Source: Metabacillus arenae
GTDB lineage: Bacteria > Bacillota > Bacilli > Bacillales > Bacillaceae
Assembly (NCBI RefSeq): GCF_014773385.1
Contig: NZ_JACXAI010000017.1
Coordinates: 62,001-126,000 of the forward strand
Reading direction: 5' to 3'
Length of the DNA stretch: 64,000 nt
Shown: piece after piece, positions 9,668 through 18,528 of the stretch
Layout of the letters: every line of letters begins with the position of its first letter
Position numbering within the stretch: position 1 is the first letter of the stretch
Notes under the pieces: model-generated
The model's input: the letters and a program-made list of their open reading frames with translations, nothing else
Told to the model about the DNA's origin: nothing
Database searches by the model: none
Translations under genes and position numbers: made by a program

Positions 9668-10856
9668 ATCTGCGTCATTTTTATTCATGATAGGGGTCCT
9701 TTCCATTTTCCTAATTGGGTGCTGGGATCAAGTTGAGATAGAAGATCGAGGGTTTATCGTCGGGGTTGCCATCGATTTAGTGGAAGAAGCCGCTTCAGAA
9801 CCAGATGAATCTAAAGGAAAATATTTGTATAAAGGAACTTGGCAATTTGTCGTTCCATCTGGATTATCCCAAGGCAGCTCTGACACAGGGGGAAGCGCCG
9901 CGCAAAAAGCATTTGAAAATGTGTCAACGACCAGTGACAGTATACTTGAACAGGCGCGTCAATTAGCAGCAACAGTGAGTCGCCCGCCTTTTTCCCAACA
10001 TCTTCAATTAATTATTATATCAGAAGAAGTTGCAAAAACCCCGCAAGCATTTGGGAATATTCTCGACCTTTTCCTGAGAGATAATGAAATGAGAAGGGGA
10101 ATAAAAGTATTGATTTCTGAAGGTGAAGCAGGTCAGGTTTTGAATACCCAGCCAACACCTGAAAGCCTACCTGTCATGTATTTGGATTCAGTTTCTGAAA
10201 ATTCCAACAAAAACCAAAAAATTCTGCCGGAAAATCGAATTGGTACCGCTCATGAACGATTAATAGATAAGAAAAGTTTTGTTCTTCCGAAAGTAAAGAA
10301 GGATGGAGAAAAATTGAATTTGTCAGGAGCTGCCGTTTTTAACGGGAATAGCAGTCAAATGATTGATTTTATTAATGGAGACATTACTGAAGGACTTAAT
10401 TTTATAACGGATGAATATCAACGCGGGTTAATTAAAACGAAAATGAAAGATGATTTAATCGTATATGATATCGAAAATGCGAGAAGGAAAGTAAGCGTTA
10501 AGGTAAAGGATAAAGATAATATTCAATTTAATATTGAGATTCAGACAGATGGGATGATCGGAGAGGGATTTATTCCACTCGATTACACAAAGCAAAAAAC
10601 GATATCAAAAGTGGAGAAAGCAATTGAAAAAGAAATTGAACGAAAAGTGTCTAACACGATTAAAACTTTCCAAGAAGATTTAAAAGTCGATGCATTAGGG
10701 CTTGGAAGTTTTCTTCAAGGGGAAGATTATGAGACATGGAAAAAGATTAGAAAAGACTGGGATCATGGCGAAAATTATTTTTCCAAAAGCACCATTAACC
10801 TTAAAGTTAAAGCCATTGTTCGAAACTCAGGTTCTGTGATTGAGAGTGAAAAATAA
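9660..10856 (+). CDS. spore germinant receptor lipoprotein subunit C (GerC family)
   Basis: A 398-residue lipoprotein. A lipobox (LIGC, Cys21) follows a hydrophobic signal, then the family hallmark CWDQVEIEDRG and a C-terminal domain with long amphipathic segments (about 310-350). Anchored on the outer face of the inner spore membrane, it completes the A-B-C receptor and is needed for clustering and function in known systems. AGGAGG in the end of the B gene is the ribosome binding site. A 48-codon ORF follows 20 bases later. Confidence 0.94.
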   Translation: MGKSASFLFMIGVLSIFLIGCWDQVEIEDRGFIVGVAIDLVEEAASEPDESKGKYLYKGTWQFVVPSGLSQGSSDTGGSAAQKAFENVSTTSDSILEQARQLAATVSRPPFSQHLQLIIISEEVAKTPQAFGNILDLFLRDNEMRRGIKVLISEGEAGQVLNTQPTPESLPVMYLDSVSENSNKNQKILPENRIGTAHERLIDKKSFVLPKVKKDGEKLNLSGAAVFNGNSSQMIDFINGDITEGLNFITDEYQRGLIKTKMKDDLIVYDIENARRKVSVKVKDKDNIQFNIEIQTDGMIGEGFIPLDYTKQKTISKVEKAIEKEIERKVSNTIKTFQEDLKVDALGLGSFLQGEDYETWKKIRKDWDHGENYFSKSTINLKVKAIVRNSGSVIESEK

Positions 10857-10876
10857 TAGGAAGAAGGTTTAAGAAC

Positions 10877-11023
10877 ATGTGGGAAAAAATTGTCGGGAGA
10901 TTTCCTTCAAATTTTATTTTTTATTCAACATTCGCATCCCTAGTAATTCCCATCCTCATTTATAAAATAACTCGAAAACTGCGCAAAGACTTGGATCCTC
11001 CTTGGAAGAAAAATCAGGAGTAA
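10877..11023 (+). CDS. small membrane protein, fourth gene of the ger operon
   Basis: A 48-codon ORF with ATG at 10877 and GGAAGAAGG upstream, 20 bases after the C-subunit stop and before the operon terminator. It encodes MWEKIVGRFP, one membrane segment (about residues 13-32, FIFYSTFASLVIPILIYKIT) and a very basic tail ending near PPWKKNQE. Some Bacillus germinant-receptor operons carry a small D-subunit gene that modulates the receptor. Those described are usually longer with two helices, so this may be a different class. Coding is supported by RBS, operon position and clean membrane topology; function inferred. Confidence 0.65.
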   Translation: MWEKIVGRFPSNFIFYSTFASLVIPILIYKITRKLRKDLDPPWKKNQE

Positions 11024-11121
11024 ATAATGGACAAGCGCACGAACTGGTGAGAAAGCTTTTTATTCTTGAACGGGGGACTTAATAAGTTATCTCCTCCTTG
11101 TTCTAAACCAATAGAATTAAT

Positions 11122-11155
11122 AAGGCCGCTCCGATTACCTGAGCGGCCTTGTTTT
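11122..11155. terminator. bidirectional intrinsic terminator between ger operon and rodA-like gene
   Basis: A 10-bp stem AAGGCCGCTC / GAGCGGCCTT with a 9-base loop is followed by GTTTT on the plus strand and preceded by TTAAT on the plus strand. It can serve both the ger operon and the convergent rodA-like gene, whose stop codon overlaps its flank. Confidence 0.85.
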
Positions 11156-12341
11156 AATCATTTGAAAACATATAAACACGGTGATGATATCGAATCCCGA
11201 ATATTAATCCAATCGCAAACATACTGCCCATCATTGAACTTCCTCCATAACTAATAAATGGAAGCGGAATACCTGTAATAGGAAGCAAGCCAATTGTCAT
11301 CCCGGCATTTTGGAAAACGTGGAATACGATCATACTAATAACACCCGCGCAAAGATAGCTGTTAAATGATTCTGTTGTTTCCATTGCCACTTTTACAAGG
11401 TGGTAGACGAGCAAGAAAAAAATACTTAATACAATACTAGTACCAATAAATCCAAACTGCTCCCCAATTACGCTGAAAATAAAGTCTGTATGGTTTTCCG
11501 GGATATAGACATCACCAGTACCAAGACCCTTGCCAAAAACCTGTCCCGAGCCAATCGCTTTAAGCGAATTTAACAGGTGATATCCTTCTCCGCTTTTATA
11601 AACTTCAGGATTTAACCAAGAATAAATTCGTCCCAATTGATATTGTTTAATTCCGAGGTATTCATTCAAGAATTCGGGAGCTTGAATGACTAAATACAGG
11701 ACTGTTGTTCCAACGAGCGTGATGGATAAGGAAATGAACGTAATTATTTTCCATGAGATTCCTGATACAAATGTCATCCCCGCCAGTATTGCCAAAATAA
11801 CAAGTGATGTCCCAAGATCCGGCTGTTTCATAATAAACATGATAGGTACAACAGCAGTGATCCCCATTTTAACTAATAATATAAAATCTGTTTGCAGGGA
11901 CTTATTTAAGTATTTCTGATGATGTGTAGTAATGATTTGACTGAGAGCTAATATAACAAACACTTTCACAAACTCAGACGGCTGCAGCGAGAGTCCAGGA
12001 ATTTGAAACCAGCTTCGGGCTCCGTTAATAGTAGGAACAATCGATTCGGGCAAAATCACAAGCAAGCCAAGCAAAAATAAACCAAACCCGTATAAATACC
12101 AAGTAACCCTCTGCAACTGTTCAGAGTCAAAATACATAACGATCGCTACAATGATTCCTCCAACAATATACCACACGATCTGTCTGATTAAATAATTTCC
12201 ACCCTCATACTGACCAGATGTTGATTGTGCAGCATAAATTGCAACCATACTAGCGCAAAAAAGTAAAAACAGTAAAAAGGCCAGCTGATAGTCAAACCTG
12301 CTATAAAATGATTGATTTTCTTTATCCAATTCTTTCACCAA
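11154..12341 (-). CDS. FtsW/RodA/SpoVE-family peptidoglycan glycosyltransferase (RodA-like)
   Basis: A 395-residue SEDS protein with about 10 membrane helices. Family motifs include NGARSWFQIPGLSLQPSEF (about 108-126), KQPDLGTSLV, the ENHTDFIFSVIGEQFG loop and the C-terminal PLPFISYGGSS. SEDS proteins polymerise lipid II glycan strands with a partner class B PBP. The sequence looks closest to the RodA branch (elongation). No PBP gene is adjacent. The start is uncertain: TTG 12341 (no good RBS) or a TTG four codons later behind GGTGA. Confidence 0.9.
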   Translation of the reverse strand: MVKELDKENQSFYSRFDYQLAFLLFLLFCASMVAIYAAQSTSGQYEGGNYLIRQIVWYIVGGIIVAIVMYFDSEQLQRVTWYLYGFGLFLLGLLVILPESIVPTINGARSWFQIPGLSLQPSEFVKVFVILALSQIITTHHQKYLNKSLQTDFILLVKMGITAVVPIMFIMKQPDLGTSLVILAILAGMTFVSGISWKIITFISLSITLVGTTVLYLVIQAPEFLNEYLGIKQYQLGRIYSWLNPEVYKSGEGYHLLNSLKAIGSGQVFGKGLGTGDVYIPENHTDFIFSVIGEQFGFIGTSIVLSIFFLLVYHLVKVAMETTESFNSYLCAGVISMIVFHVFQNAGMTIGLLPITGIPLPFISYGGSSMMGSMFAIGLIFGIRYHHRVYMFSND

Positions 12342-12931
12342 CTTGATTATAAAAACTGTTCTTAAGCAAACCTATTATATCGGAAGATGTGTTACATTGT
12401 CTTAAATTTTTCATACAGAAAAACCTTCAATTAACATAGACGTAATTTTTACAAAATCGTTTCAAAAAATATTTGTAAAATTACATTTCAAGATTCCGAA
12501 GTAATAAAAAGGTTCATTTTATATGAGAGTTCACTAATAAGGATTTATCCATAGTCAAGCATACATTGAAACGATAAACAGTTCAATGGAATTTTAGCCT
12601 TAAGATATTTATTATGGCATTTTATAAAAAGGTTTTGTTTATTGAAGATTAATAGGTAGTGAAAATGAAGGAGTATAATTGTTAATTCGTTCACACTTTT
12701 GTCAAGATTGTGTGCAATTAATTTTGATAAAGGTGGTGTAATAAATCGGATAATGATGCAATTGCAGGGTAACGGTTCAAATAATTGGATAACGGCGCAA
12801 ATAACCCGATAATCGTGCGATTATCCGAATAACTGATGCGATTAATCCAGTTGAAGGTGCAATTAATCGCATTTTAATCAGATGTACATGCAGTAAATTC
12901 ACTTACCGTTTGTCCATTTTCAATTCCCACC
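12342..12931. other. intergenic region with degenerate tandem array
   Basis: No gene. The first 400 bases are AT-rich with no strong ORF on either strand. The part at 12742-12880 holds a degenerate array of units of about 20 nt, listed separately. Confidence 0.6.
12742..12880. repeat. degenerate tandem array, unit about 20 nt (7 units)
   Basis: Seven consecutive units of 17-21 nt, each starting AAAT, GATT or AATT and ending in TGC, GGC or similar. Examples are AAATAATTGGATAACGGCGC and AAATAACCCGATAATCGTGC. Units are 60-80% similar by eye. Too irregular and too gap-free to be a CRISPR; non-coding. Confidence 0.7.
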
Positions 12932-13717
12932 TTATTTAACTTCCTTCATGCTAAGTTCCTTCATAAATTCCTTTATTATGGCATTAAGCTCCTGAGAAAA
13001 TTTAGTAGGAATTTGGTGATTTGCTTTGTTAATAAAGACCGTTTTTACATTTTTCACATATTTTTTATACAAAATTTCATAGGCTTGGCAAAAAGGATCG
13101 CGATTTCCATAAACTAACAATAAGGGGGCCTTTATTTTGTTTAGAGATTTTGTGCAGTGATAAAGAAAACCTGCTTTATATAATTGAAAAAGTGAGTAAG
13201 GATCTGTCTTGTTCATATAGTCCTCAAGCTTTTTTTTCAGTTCTATTGAATTTCCATGACCAATGCTGATCATTTTTGAAAGAATGGGCAACCCTCCAAT
13301 TCCAGTTAAAGCAATACCTGCCATAAACTCAGCCTCTAAAAGTCTTGTGCTTACCTCTGGAAAGCCTCCAATTAAAATAATTCCTTTCACCTTTTCGGGG
13401 TAAACAATCGCCAATTCCTGTGCGATCGACCCTCCGCTTGAATATCCGCAAAGAACTATTTTCTCAATTCCTAAATGTTCAGTTAATTCATTGATATCTT
13501 TTGAAAGCAGACTTATTGTTATTTTCTTTTTGCCAGGTTTACTTTGTCCGTTTCCTCTTAAATCAGGTGTGATCACCTGGAAATATTCACTTAATTCCCT
13601 TTGATAGAAAAATGTCACTGATCCCATTCCAGGAGGGTGAATAAAAACAAGGGCTTCCCCTTTTCCTTCTTTTTCAAAGTATAGAGAAACTTGGTCATTT
13701 GTTTGAAAATATGGCAT
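12932..13717 (-). CDS. alpha/beta hydrolase
   Basis: A 261-residue alpha/beta-hydrolase-fold protein. It shows an oxyanion HPPGMG (27-32), the DLRGNGQS turn, the nucleophile elbow GYSSGG (Ser93), the acid in YGNRDPF and the catalytic His in KANHQIP near 238. It is probably an esterase or hydrolase for a small lipophilic substrate; family members are too diverse to assign one. ATG is preceded by TTAGGTGA. It is divergent from fruR with only 136 bases between, so the two promoters share that gap. Confidence 0.87.
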   Translation of the reverse strand: MPYFQTNDQVSLYFEKEGKGEALVFIHPPGMGSVTFFYQRELSEYFQVITPDLRGNGQSKPGKKKITISLLSKDINELTEHLGIEKIVLCGYSSGGSIAQELAIVYPEKVKGIILIGGFPEVSTRLLEAEFMAGIALTGIGGLPILSKMISIGHGNSIELKKKLEDYMNKTDPYSLFQLYKAGFLYHCTKSLNKIKAPLLLVYGNRDPFCQAYEILYKKYVKNVKTVFINKANHQIPTKFSQELNAIIKEFMKELSMKEVK

Positions 13718-13776
13718 AATTTATCACCTAACTTAGTTGTTTTTGATCGTTTTTGGATGAAAATGATATTTTATGA

Positions 13777-13805
13777 TTGATTTTTATTGATATTGAAGTT
13801 ACAAT
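13777..13805 (+). promoter_or_regulatory. sigma-A promoter of the fruRKA operon
   Basis: -35 TTGATT (13777-13782), 17-base spacer, -10 TACAAT (13800-13805). Predicted start near 13812, which leaves the cre box just inside the transcript and makes the upstream in-frame ATG (13821) an unlikely start. Confidence 0.6.
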
Positions 13806-13821
13806 GAAGATAGATAGCAAA

Positions 13822-13835
13822 TGAATGCGTTTTCA
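13822..13835 (+). promoter_or_regulatory. cre box (CcpA site) in the fruR leader
   Basis: TGAATGCGTTTTCA matches the catabolite-response consensus TGWAANCGNTNWCA at 13 of 14 positions. It is placed about 10 bases after the predicted transcription start, typical of CcpA road-block or promoter repression. Carbon-catabolite repression of the fructose operon is therefore likely. Confidence 0.65.
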
Positions 13836-13853
13836 ATGAAAGGTGGCGATAAT

Positions 13854-14609
13854 TTGTTAACACCTGAACGCCATAAACTTATTGTTGACCTAGTGAAGGA
13901 AAAAAATGTTGTAAAAATTCAGGAGCTTGTAGAAGTAACGAATAGCTCTGAATCCACAATTAGACGAGACTTGACCTTGCTCGAAGATGAAAAGCAAGTA
14001 AAGCGTATACATGGTGGAGCTGCAAAGCTGAAGGGGAAATTAATTGAGCCTGACTTAATTGAAAAATCAGCCGCTAACCTCCTTGCAAAGAAGCTGATTG
14101 CCAAGCATGCAGCATCTTTGATTGAAAATGGAGACAGTATCTTTTTAGATGCTGGAACGACAACCCTGCAGATGGTTCCTTACTTAACAAATGCCGAGAA
14201 TATTGTTGTCGTGACAAACAGTATCTCCCTCATTCAGCCCCTTATCGAAAAAAATATTAAGACATTTTTAATTGGCGGCTATATCAAACCTAGAACTGCC
14301 GCCATGGTTGGTAGAGGAGCAATAGAAGGGATTAAAAATTATCGGTTTGATAAAGCATTTTTAGGAGCAAATGGGATTCATCATGAATTAGGGTATACTA
14401 CTCCTGATCCTGATGAAGCGAATATAAAAAGATTTGCGGTTTCTCTTTCTCGAGAACCATTCATTTTAGCGGACTCTTCAAAATTAGGAGAAGTTTCCTT
14501 TTCAAATATTGCTGATTTAGAAGAGGCTGTCATTATTACAGATGAAGAGAATATTTCGATTGATTTAGAATCCTATCAAGGAAAAACTGAGATAAAGGTA
14601 GTGAAGTAA
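13854..14609 (+). CDS. fruR: DeoR-family fructose operon repressor
   Basis: A 251-residue DeoR-family regulator. An N-terminal winged HTH carries the family signature (SSESTIRRDLTLLEDEKQVK, about 27-46) followed by RIHGGAA, then a sugar-phosphate-sensing domain with DAGTTT. In Bacillus FruR represses its own operon, with fructose-1-phosphate as the expected effector. I start it at TTG 13854 (AAAGGTGG 8 bases upstream) giving MLTPERH, as in known FruR, and not at ATG 13821, which lies in the cre/leader region. fruK starts directly after the stop codon. Confidence 0.93.
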   Translation: MLTPERHKLIVDLVKEKNVVKIQELVEVTNSSESTIRRDLTLLEDEKQVKRIHGGAAKLKGKLIEPDLIEKSAANLLAKKLIAKHAASLIENGDSIFLDAGTTTLQMVPYLTNAENIVVVTNSISLIQPLIEKNIKTFLIGGYIKPRTAAMVGRGAIEGIKNYRFDKAFLGANGIHHELGYTTPDPDEANIKRFAVSLSREPFILADSSKLGEVSFSNIADLEEAVIITDEENISIDLESYQGKTEIKVVK

Positions 14610-15533
14610 ATGATTTACACTGTAACGTTAAATCCTTCAGTTGATTACATCGTAGAGGTACAAGATTTCCAATTGGGCGAATTAAATCGTTCATTGGACG
14701 ATTATAAATTTCCTGGCGGAAAAGGAATTAACGTTTCAAGAGTTTTACGGAGATTTGGACTTCCTTCAAAAGCACTTGGATTTGTCGGAGGGTTCACAGG
14801 TCAATTTGTAAAAGATTATTTAGCAGATGAAGAAATAGAGACCGATTTTGTGAAGGTTAGTGATGATACGCGGATTAATATTAAGTTAAAAACAGGATCT
14901 GAAACAGAAATCAATGGGAAAGGTCCCGATATCAGTAAGGAAAAATTGGAAGAGTTTTTTACCGTTTTTGATCAGTTAACAAATGAAGATATCGTTCTTC
15001 TTGCAGGAAGTATTCCAACCTCGCTGCCGGATACCTTTTATGCAGAGATTGCTGAAAAATGCGGTGAAAAAGGGATCCAGGTTGCTGTTGATATATCTGG
15101 AGAACCATTAAAACACATTGTGAAGTGCAAGCCTTTTCTGATGAAGCCGAACCATCATGAGTTAGCTGAGATGTTCAATGTGGAAATTAATTCTGCACAG
15201 GACGCCGTGCCATACGGTCAAAAATTAATCGAAGCTGGTGCAGAGCATGTCATTGTTTCAATGGCTGGTGATGGTGCCCTGCTTTTCACAAAAGATCATC
15301 AGTACTTTGCAAATGTACCGAAAGGGAAAGTTCGAAACTCAGTAGGTGCTGGGGATTCCTTAGTCGCTGGCTTTATTGGAAGCTATGTAAAAGGACTTTC
15401 AATCGAGGAATCATTTAGATTTGGTGTAGCAGCCGGAAGTGCAACCGCTTTTTCTTATGAGCTCTGCACAAATGATGAGGTAGAAAAATTGTTAAAAGAA
15501 GTAAAAGTAAAATCGTTAGAGGAGGGGTTTTAA
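14610..15533 (+). CDS. fruK: 1-phosphofructokinase
   Basis: A 307-residue PfkB-family kinase converting fructose-1-phosphate to fructose-1,6-bisphosphate. It has N-terminal TLNPSVDY, the substrate-binding GGKGINVSRVL (about 37-47) and the C-terminal GAGDSLVAGF with the catalytic Asp. It lies between fruR and fruA with no gaps, so it is translationally linked in the fructose uptake and entry pathway. Normal length, all motifs intact. Confidence 0.95.
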   Translation: MIYTVTLNPSVDYIVEVQDFQLGELNRSLDDYKFPGGKGINVSRVLRRFGLPSKALGFVGGFTGQFVKDYLADEEIETDFVKVSDDTRINIKLKTGSETEINGKGPDISKEKLEEFFTVFDQLTNEDIVLLAGSIPTSLPDTFYAEIAEKCGEKGIQVAVDISGEPLKHIVKCKPFLMKPNHHELAEMFNVEINSAQDAVPYGQKLIEAGAEHVIVSMAGDGALLFTKDHQYFANVPKGKVRNSVGAGDSLVAGFIGSYVKGLSIEESFRFGVAAGSATAFSYELCTNDEVEKLLKEVKVKSLEEGF

Positions 15534-17423
15534 ATGAGAATTACAGAGCTTTTAACAAAAGAGACAATAAAGCTCAATCTTGAAGCTGATTCCAAAAATG
15601 GTGTAATTGAAGAACTGGTCACACAATTAGATCAAGCTGGTAAATTACAAGATAAAGAAGGATATAAACAAGCAGTTCTGGATCGAGAAAAACAGAGTAC
15701 AACAGGCGTAGGGGATGGAATAGCGATTCCGCATGCAAAAACAAAAGCTGTTAAGAACCCTGCAATTGCGTTTGGTCGTTCTTCAAGTGGTGTAGACTAC
15801 GAATCCCTTGATGGACAGCCAAGTCATCTTGTTTTCATGATCGCTGCTCCAGAAGGTGCAGACAATACCCATTTGGATGCACTTTCAAAGCTATCAGGAT
15901 ATTTAATGAGGGATGAAGTCCGTTCTAAGCTGATGAAGGCAGAAACTGTGGAAGACATTCTGGCATTATTCAACAAGCTTGAGGATGATGAAGATAAACA
16001 GGAAGAAAAGACTTCAAGCTCGGCTCCAAGCCAAAAAGGAAAAATCCTTGCTGTTACGGCTTGTCCAACTGGAATTGCCCACACCTATATGGCGGCAGAT
16101 GCCCTTAAGGAAAAGGCGAAGGAAATGGGTGTTGATATTAAAGTTGAAACAAACGGTTCCGGCGGCGCTAAAAACGTGTTAACACAAGAAGAAATTGATG
16201 AGGCTCACGCTATTATTGTCGCAGCAGATAAGCAAGTAGAAATGGCGCGTTTCCGCGGGAAACATGTTATTGAAGTGCCCGTTTCAGATGGACTTAGAAA
16301 ACCTAAAGAATTAATAGACCGTGCTCTCAAGCAGGATGGACCCGTTTATTCAGGGAATGGAAATAAATCAACCGATGGAGAGCAAGGTGAGAGTAAGCAA
16401 AAAGGAAGAAGCGGATTTTATAAGCATATCATGAATGGTGTCTCCAACATGCTTCCATTTGTTGTTGGCGGCGGGATCTTAATAGCGATCTCCTTTATGT
16501 TTGGAATTCATTCTGCTGATCCGAATCACGAATCATATAATCGTTTCGCAGAAGCGTTAAGTACGATTGGCGGCGGAAATGCCTTTGGTCTAATGATTCC
16601 TGTGCTTGCAGGGTTTATCGCGTTAAGCATTGCAGATCGCCCAGGACTTGCCCCCGGAATGGTCGGCGGGTTTATGGCTGCCCAAGGCGGAGCCGGATTT
16701 TTAGGCGGATTAATTGCTGGATTTTTAGCTGGATATCTTGTTGTCCTCTTAAAGAAAGCTTTCTCCGGCCTTCCTGCTTCATTGGAAGGAATCAAACCTG
16801 TTCTCTTGTATCCGCTTTTTGGTATCTTTTTAACAGGAATGATCATGTTTTTCTTAGTTATCGATCCAGTTAAAGCTTTAAATGATGGACTTAGCGGCTG
16901 GTTAAGCGGTCTTGGTACTGGTAATTTGGTCATTTTAGGAATTATTCTCGGCGGGATGATGGCAGTTGACATGGGTGGTCCTGTCAACAAAGCAGCATTT
17001 ACATTCGGGATTGCCATGATTGATTCTGGAAACTTTGCACCGCACGCAGCTATTATGGCAGGCGGGATGGTTCCTCCACTTGGAGCTGCCCTTGCTACAA
17101 CATTTTTCCGTAATAAATTTACTAAGCGTGAACGTGAAGCAGGCATTACCAACTACATTATGGGCGCATCGTTTGTAACAGAAGGGGCTATTCCATTTGC
17201 AGCGGCAGATCCTTTAAGAGTGATCCCTTCGATGATTGCGGGTTCAGCTATAGCCGGAGCATTGGCGATGGCATTTGGAATTGGATTGCGTGCCCCGCAT
17301 GGTGGTGCCTTTGTCATCTTATTTGTAGAAGGAAATCCGCTTCTCTATGTGCTTGCAATAGCGATAGGGGCAGTTGTTAGTGCATTATTGATTGGTTTCT
17401 TAAAAAAGCCTATTAAAGTATAA
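15534..17423 (+). CDS. fruA: PTS fructose transporter subunit IIABC
   Basis: A 629-residue fused permease. EIIA (about 1-150) has the phospho-acceptor His67 in IPHAK. EIIB (about 168-270) has the phospho-Cys177 in TACPTGIAHTY. A linker (about 273-290) leads to a membrane EIIC domain (about 295-629) with the GIHSADP and GGPVNKAAF motifs. It takes up fructose as fructose-1-phosphate for FruK. GGAGGGG precedes the ATG, within the end of fruK. All three phosphotransfer domains are complete. Confidence 0.95.
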   Translation: MRITELLTKETIKLNLEADSKNGVIEELVTQLDQAGKLQDKEGYKQAVLDREKQSTTGVGDGIAIPHAKTKAVKNPAIAFGRSSSGVDYESLDGQPSHLVFMIAAPEGADNTHLDALSKLSGYLMRDEVRSKLMKAETVEDILALFNKLEDDEDKQEEKTSSSAPSQKGKILAVTACPTGIAHTYMAADALKEKAKEMGVDIKVETNGSGGAKNVLTQEEIDEAHAIIVAADKQVEMARFRGKHVIEVPVSDGLRKPKELIDRALKQDGPVYSGNGNKSTDGEQGESKQKGRSGFYKHIMNGVSNMLPFVVGGGILIAISFMFGIHSADPNHESYNRFAEALSTIGGGNAFGLMIPVLAGFIALSIADRPGLAPGMVGGFMAAQGGAGFLGGLIAGFLAGYLVVLLKKAFSGLPASLEGIKPVLLYPLFGIFLTGMIMFFLVIDPVKALNDGLSGWLSGLGTGNLVILGIILGGMMAVDMGGPVNKAAFTFGIAMIDSGNFAPHAAIMAGGMVPPLGAALATTFFRNKFTKREREAGITNYIMGASFVTEGAIPFAAADPLRVIPSMIAGSAIAGALAMAFGIGLRAPHGGAFVILFVEGNPLLYVLAIAIGAVVSALLIGFLKKPIKV

Positions 17424-17478
17424 TTTCAGGGTTTAACTGTGAGATGAAAAACTAAAAGTCATGGTAAAAATCCCATTA

Positions 17479-17520
17479 AAAATGAGCTTGGAGTAATAAC
17501 TTCAAGCTCATTTATTTTAT
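17479..17520 (+). terminator. intrinsic terminator after fruA
   Basis: A stem AATGAGCTTG / CAAGCTCATT with an 11-12 base loop is followed by TATTTTAT. It lies 60 bases after the fruA stop. Confidence 0.8.
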
Positions 17521-17582
17521 TGACCGATTTTTTTATTTTGTGGATATGTATGGCGGTTAAATTTAGTGAGTCTTTGATCATG

Positions 17583-17688
17583 TGCAATTATATTCAAAAC
17601 TCTCGCAATTAATTTAGAAACTCAAGCAATTATATTCAAAACCCTTTCAATTAATTTAGAAACTCAAGCAATTATCTTTAATCTCTAG
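17583..17688. repeat. tandem array with 21-nt period and alternating units
   Basis: Five units of 20-22 nt that alternate between GCAATTATATTCAAAACTC-like and GCAATTAATTTAGAAACTC-like versions, giving a higher-order 42-nt period. Alternate units are almost identical, so this is a recent duplication. No ORF; lies between the fruA terminator and the signal peptidase gene. Confidence 0.8.
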
Positions 17689-17880
17689 GCATTCCTTCGA
17701 GCTTAATTGATCCTGATCCTAGTAAGCCGTTTATGATAAGTTATTTTTACAAGGGATATGGATGTTAACCTGAAATTTAAATGGTTTCTTAATGAGCTTT
17801 TATAGGATAACTTTAGTTTTTGTGGTAAATTAAAGAGAAGAGGGATAAAAGCTACACATCATCCGAGGAGGAACCCGCAA

Positions 17881-18432
17881 TTGAGTAAACACAAAAAGAA
17901 GAATTCTATATTAGAATGGGCGAAAGCACTAATAATTGCTATAGGACTTGCCCTAGTAATTCGCATATTTCTATTTGAACCATATTTAGTCGAAGGCTCC
18001 TCTATGGATCCCACTTTAAAAGATGGAGAACGATTATTTGTTAACAAAACGATCAATTACATAGGTGAATTCCAGCGTGGCGACATTGTCATAATTGACG
18101 GGGAAGAAGAGGATATTCATTATGTGAAGCGGTTGATTGGTTTTCCCGGCGATACGATCGAAGTAAAAGAAGACAAGCTTTATGTAAATGATAAAGTAGT
18201 AAAGGAATCATACTTAAAGGTTAATAAAGATAATGCAGAAGAGCTTGGTGTTTATTTGACAGGAAACTTTGGACCGATAGATGTACCGGAAGGCCAATAT
18301 TTCGTAATGGGGGATAACCGCCTGAACAGTATGGACAGCCGCAATGGTCTTGGGTTTATTGATGAGGAACGTGTTGTTGGTAAATCAGAATTTGTTTTTT
18401 TTCCATTTGGTGATGTTCGTCAAACCAACTAG
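17881..18432 (+). CDS. type I signal peptidase
   Basis: A 183-residue S26 signal peptidase of the Bacillus SipS/SipT type. A lysine-rich N-terminus leads to one membrane anchor (about 12-32), the nucleophile Ser41 in the GSSMDPT box, general base Lys83 in YVKRLIGFPGD, and the C-terminal GDNRLNSMDSR box. It removes signal peptides on the outer face of the membrane. The start is TTG 17881 with GAGGAGG upstream; no better codon exists. Its own terminator hairpin overlaps the ribosome binding site of the next gene. Confidence 0.94.
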   Translation: MSKHKKKNSILEWAKALIIAIGLALVIRIFLFEPYLVEGSSMDPTLKDGERLFVNKTINYIGEFQRGDIVIIDGEEEDIHYVKRLIGFPGDTIEVKEDKLYVNDKVVKESYLKVNKDNAEELGVYLTGNFGPIDVPEGQYFVMGDNRLNSMDSRNGLGFIDEERVVGKSEFVFFPFGDVRQTN

Positions 18433-18482
18433 GGTTTGTAAATGTAATGAAACATTGTAAAATAATTGTAACTTTATAAATA

Positions 18483-18528
18483 CACCTCTCGTCAGATTCA
18501 GTAGACTATGATGAGAGGTGTGTTTAAT
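18483..18528 (+). terminator. terminator hairpin that also covers the RBS of the next gene
   Basis: A 13-pair stem (ACACCTCTCGTCA against TGATGAGAGGTGT, one G-U) with a 14-base loop, then GTTTAATTT. The 3' arm contains GAGAGGTG, the ribosome binding site of the lipoprotein gene starting at 18529. It can end the signal peptidase transcript and, on any read-through transcript, hide that RBS. Confidence 0.7.

Noticed and set aside
12742-12880. Tandem array considered as a CRISPR
   Set aside because: Units touch each other without unique spacers, are degenerate, and no cas gene is present. The same holds for 17583-17688, 22551-22620 and 63187-63300.
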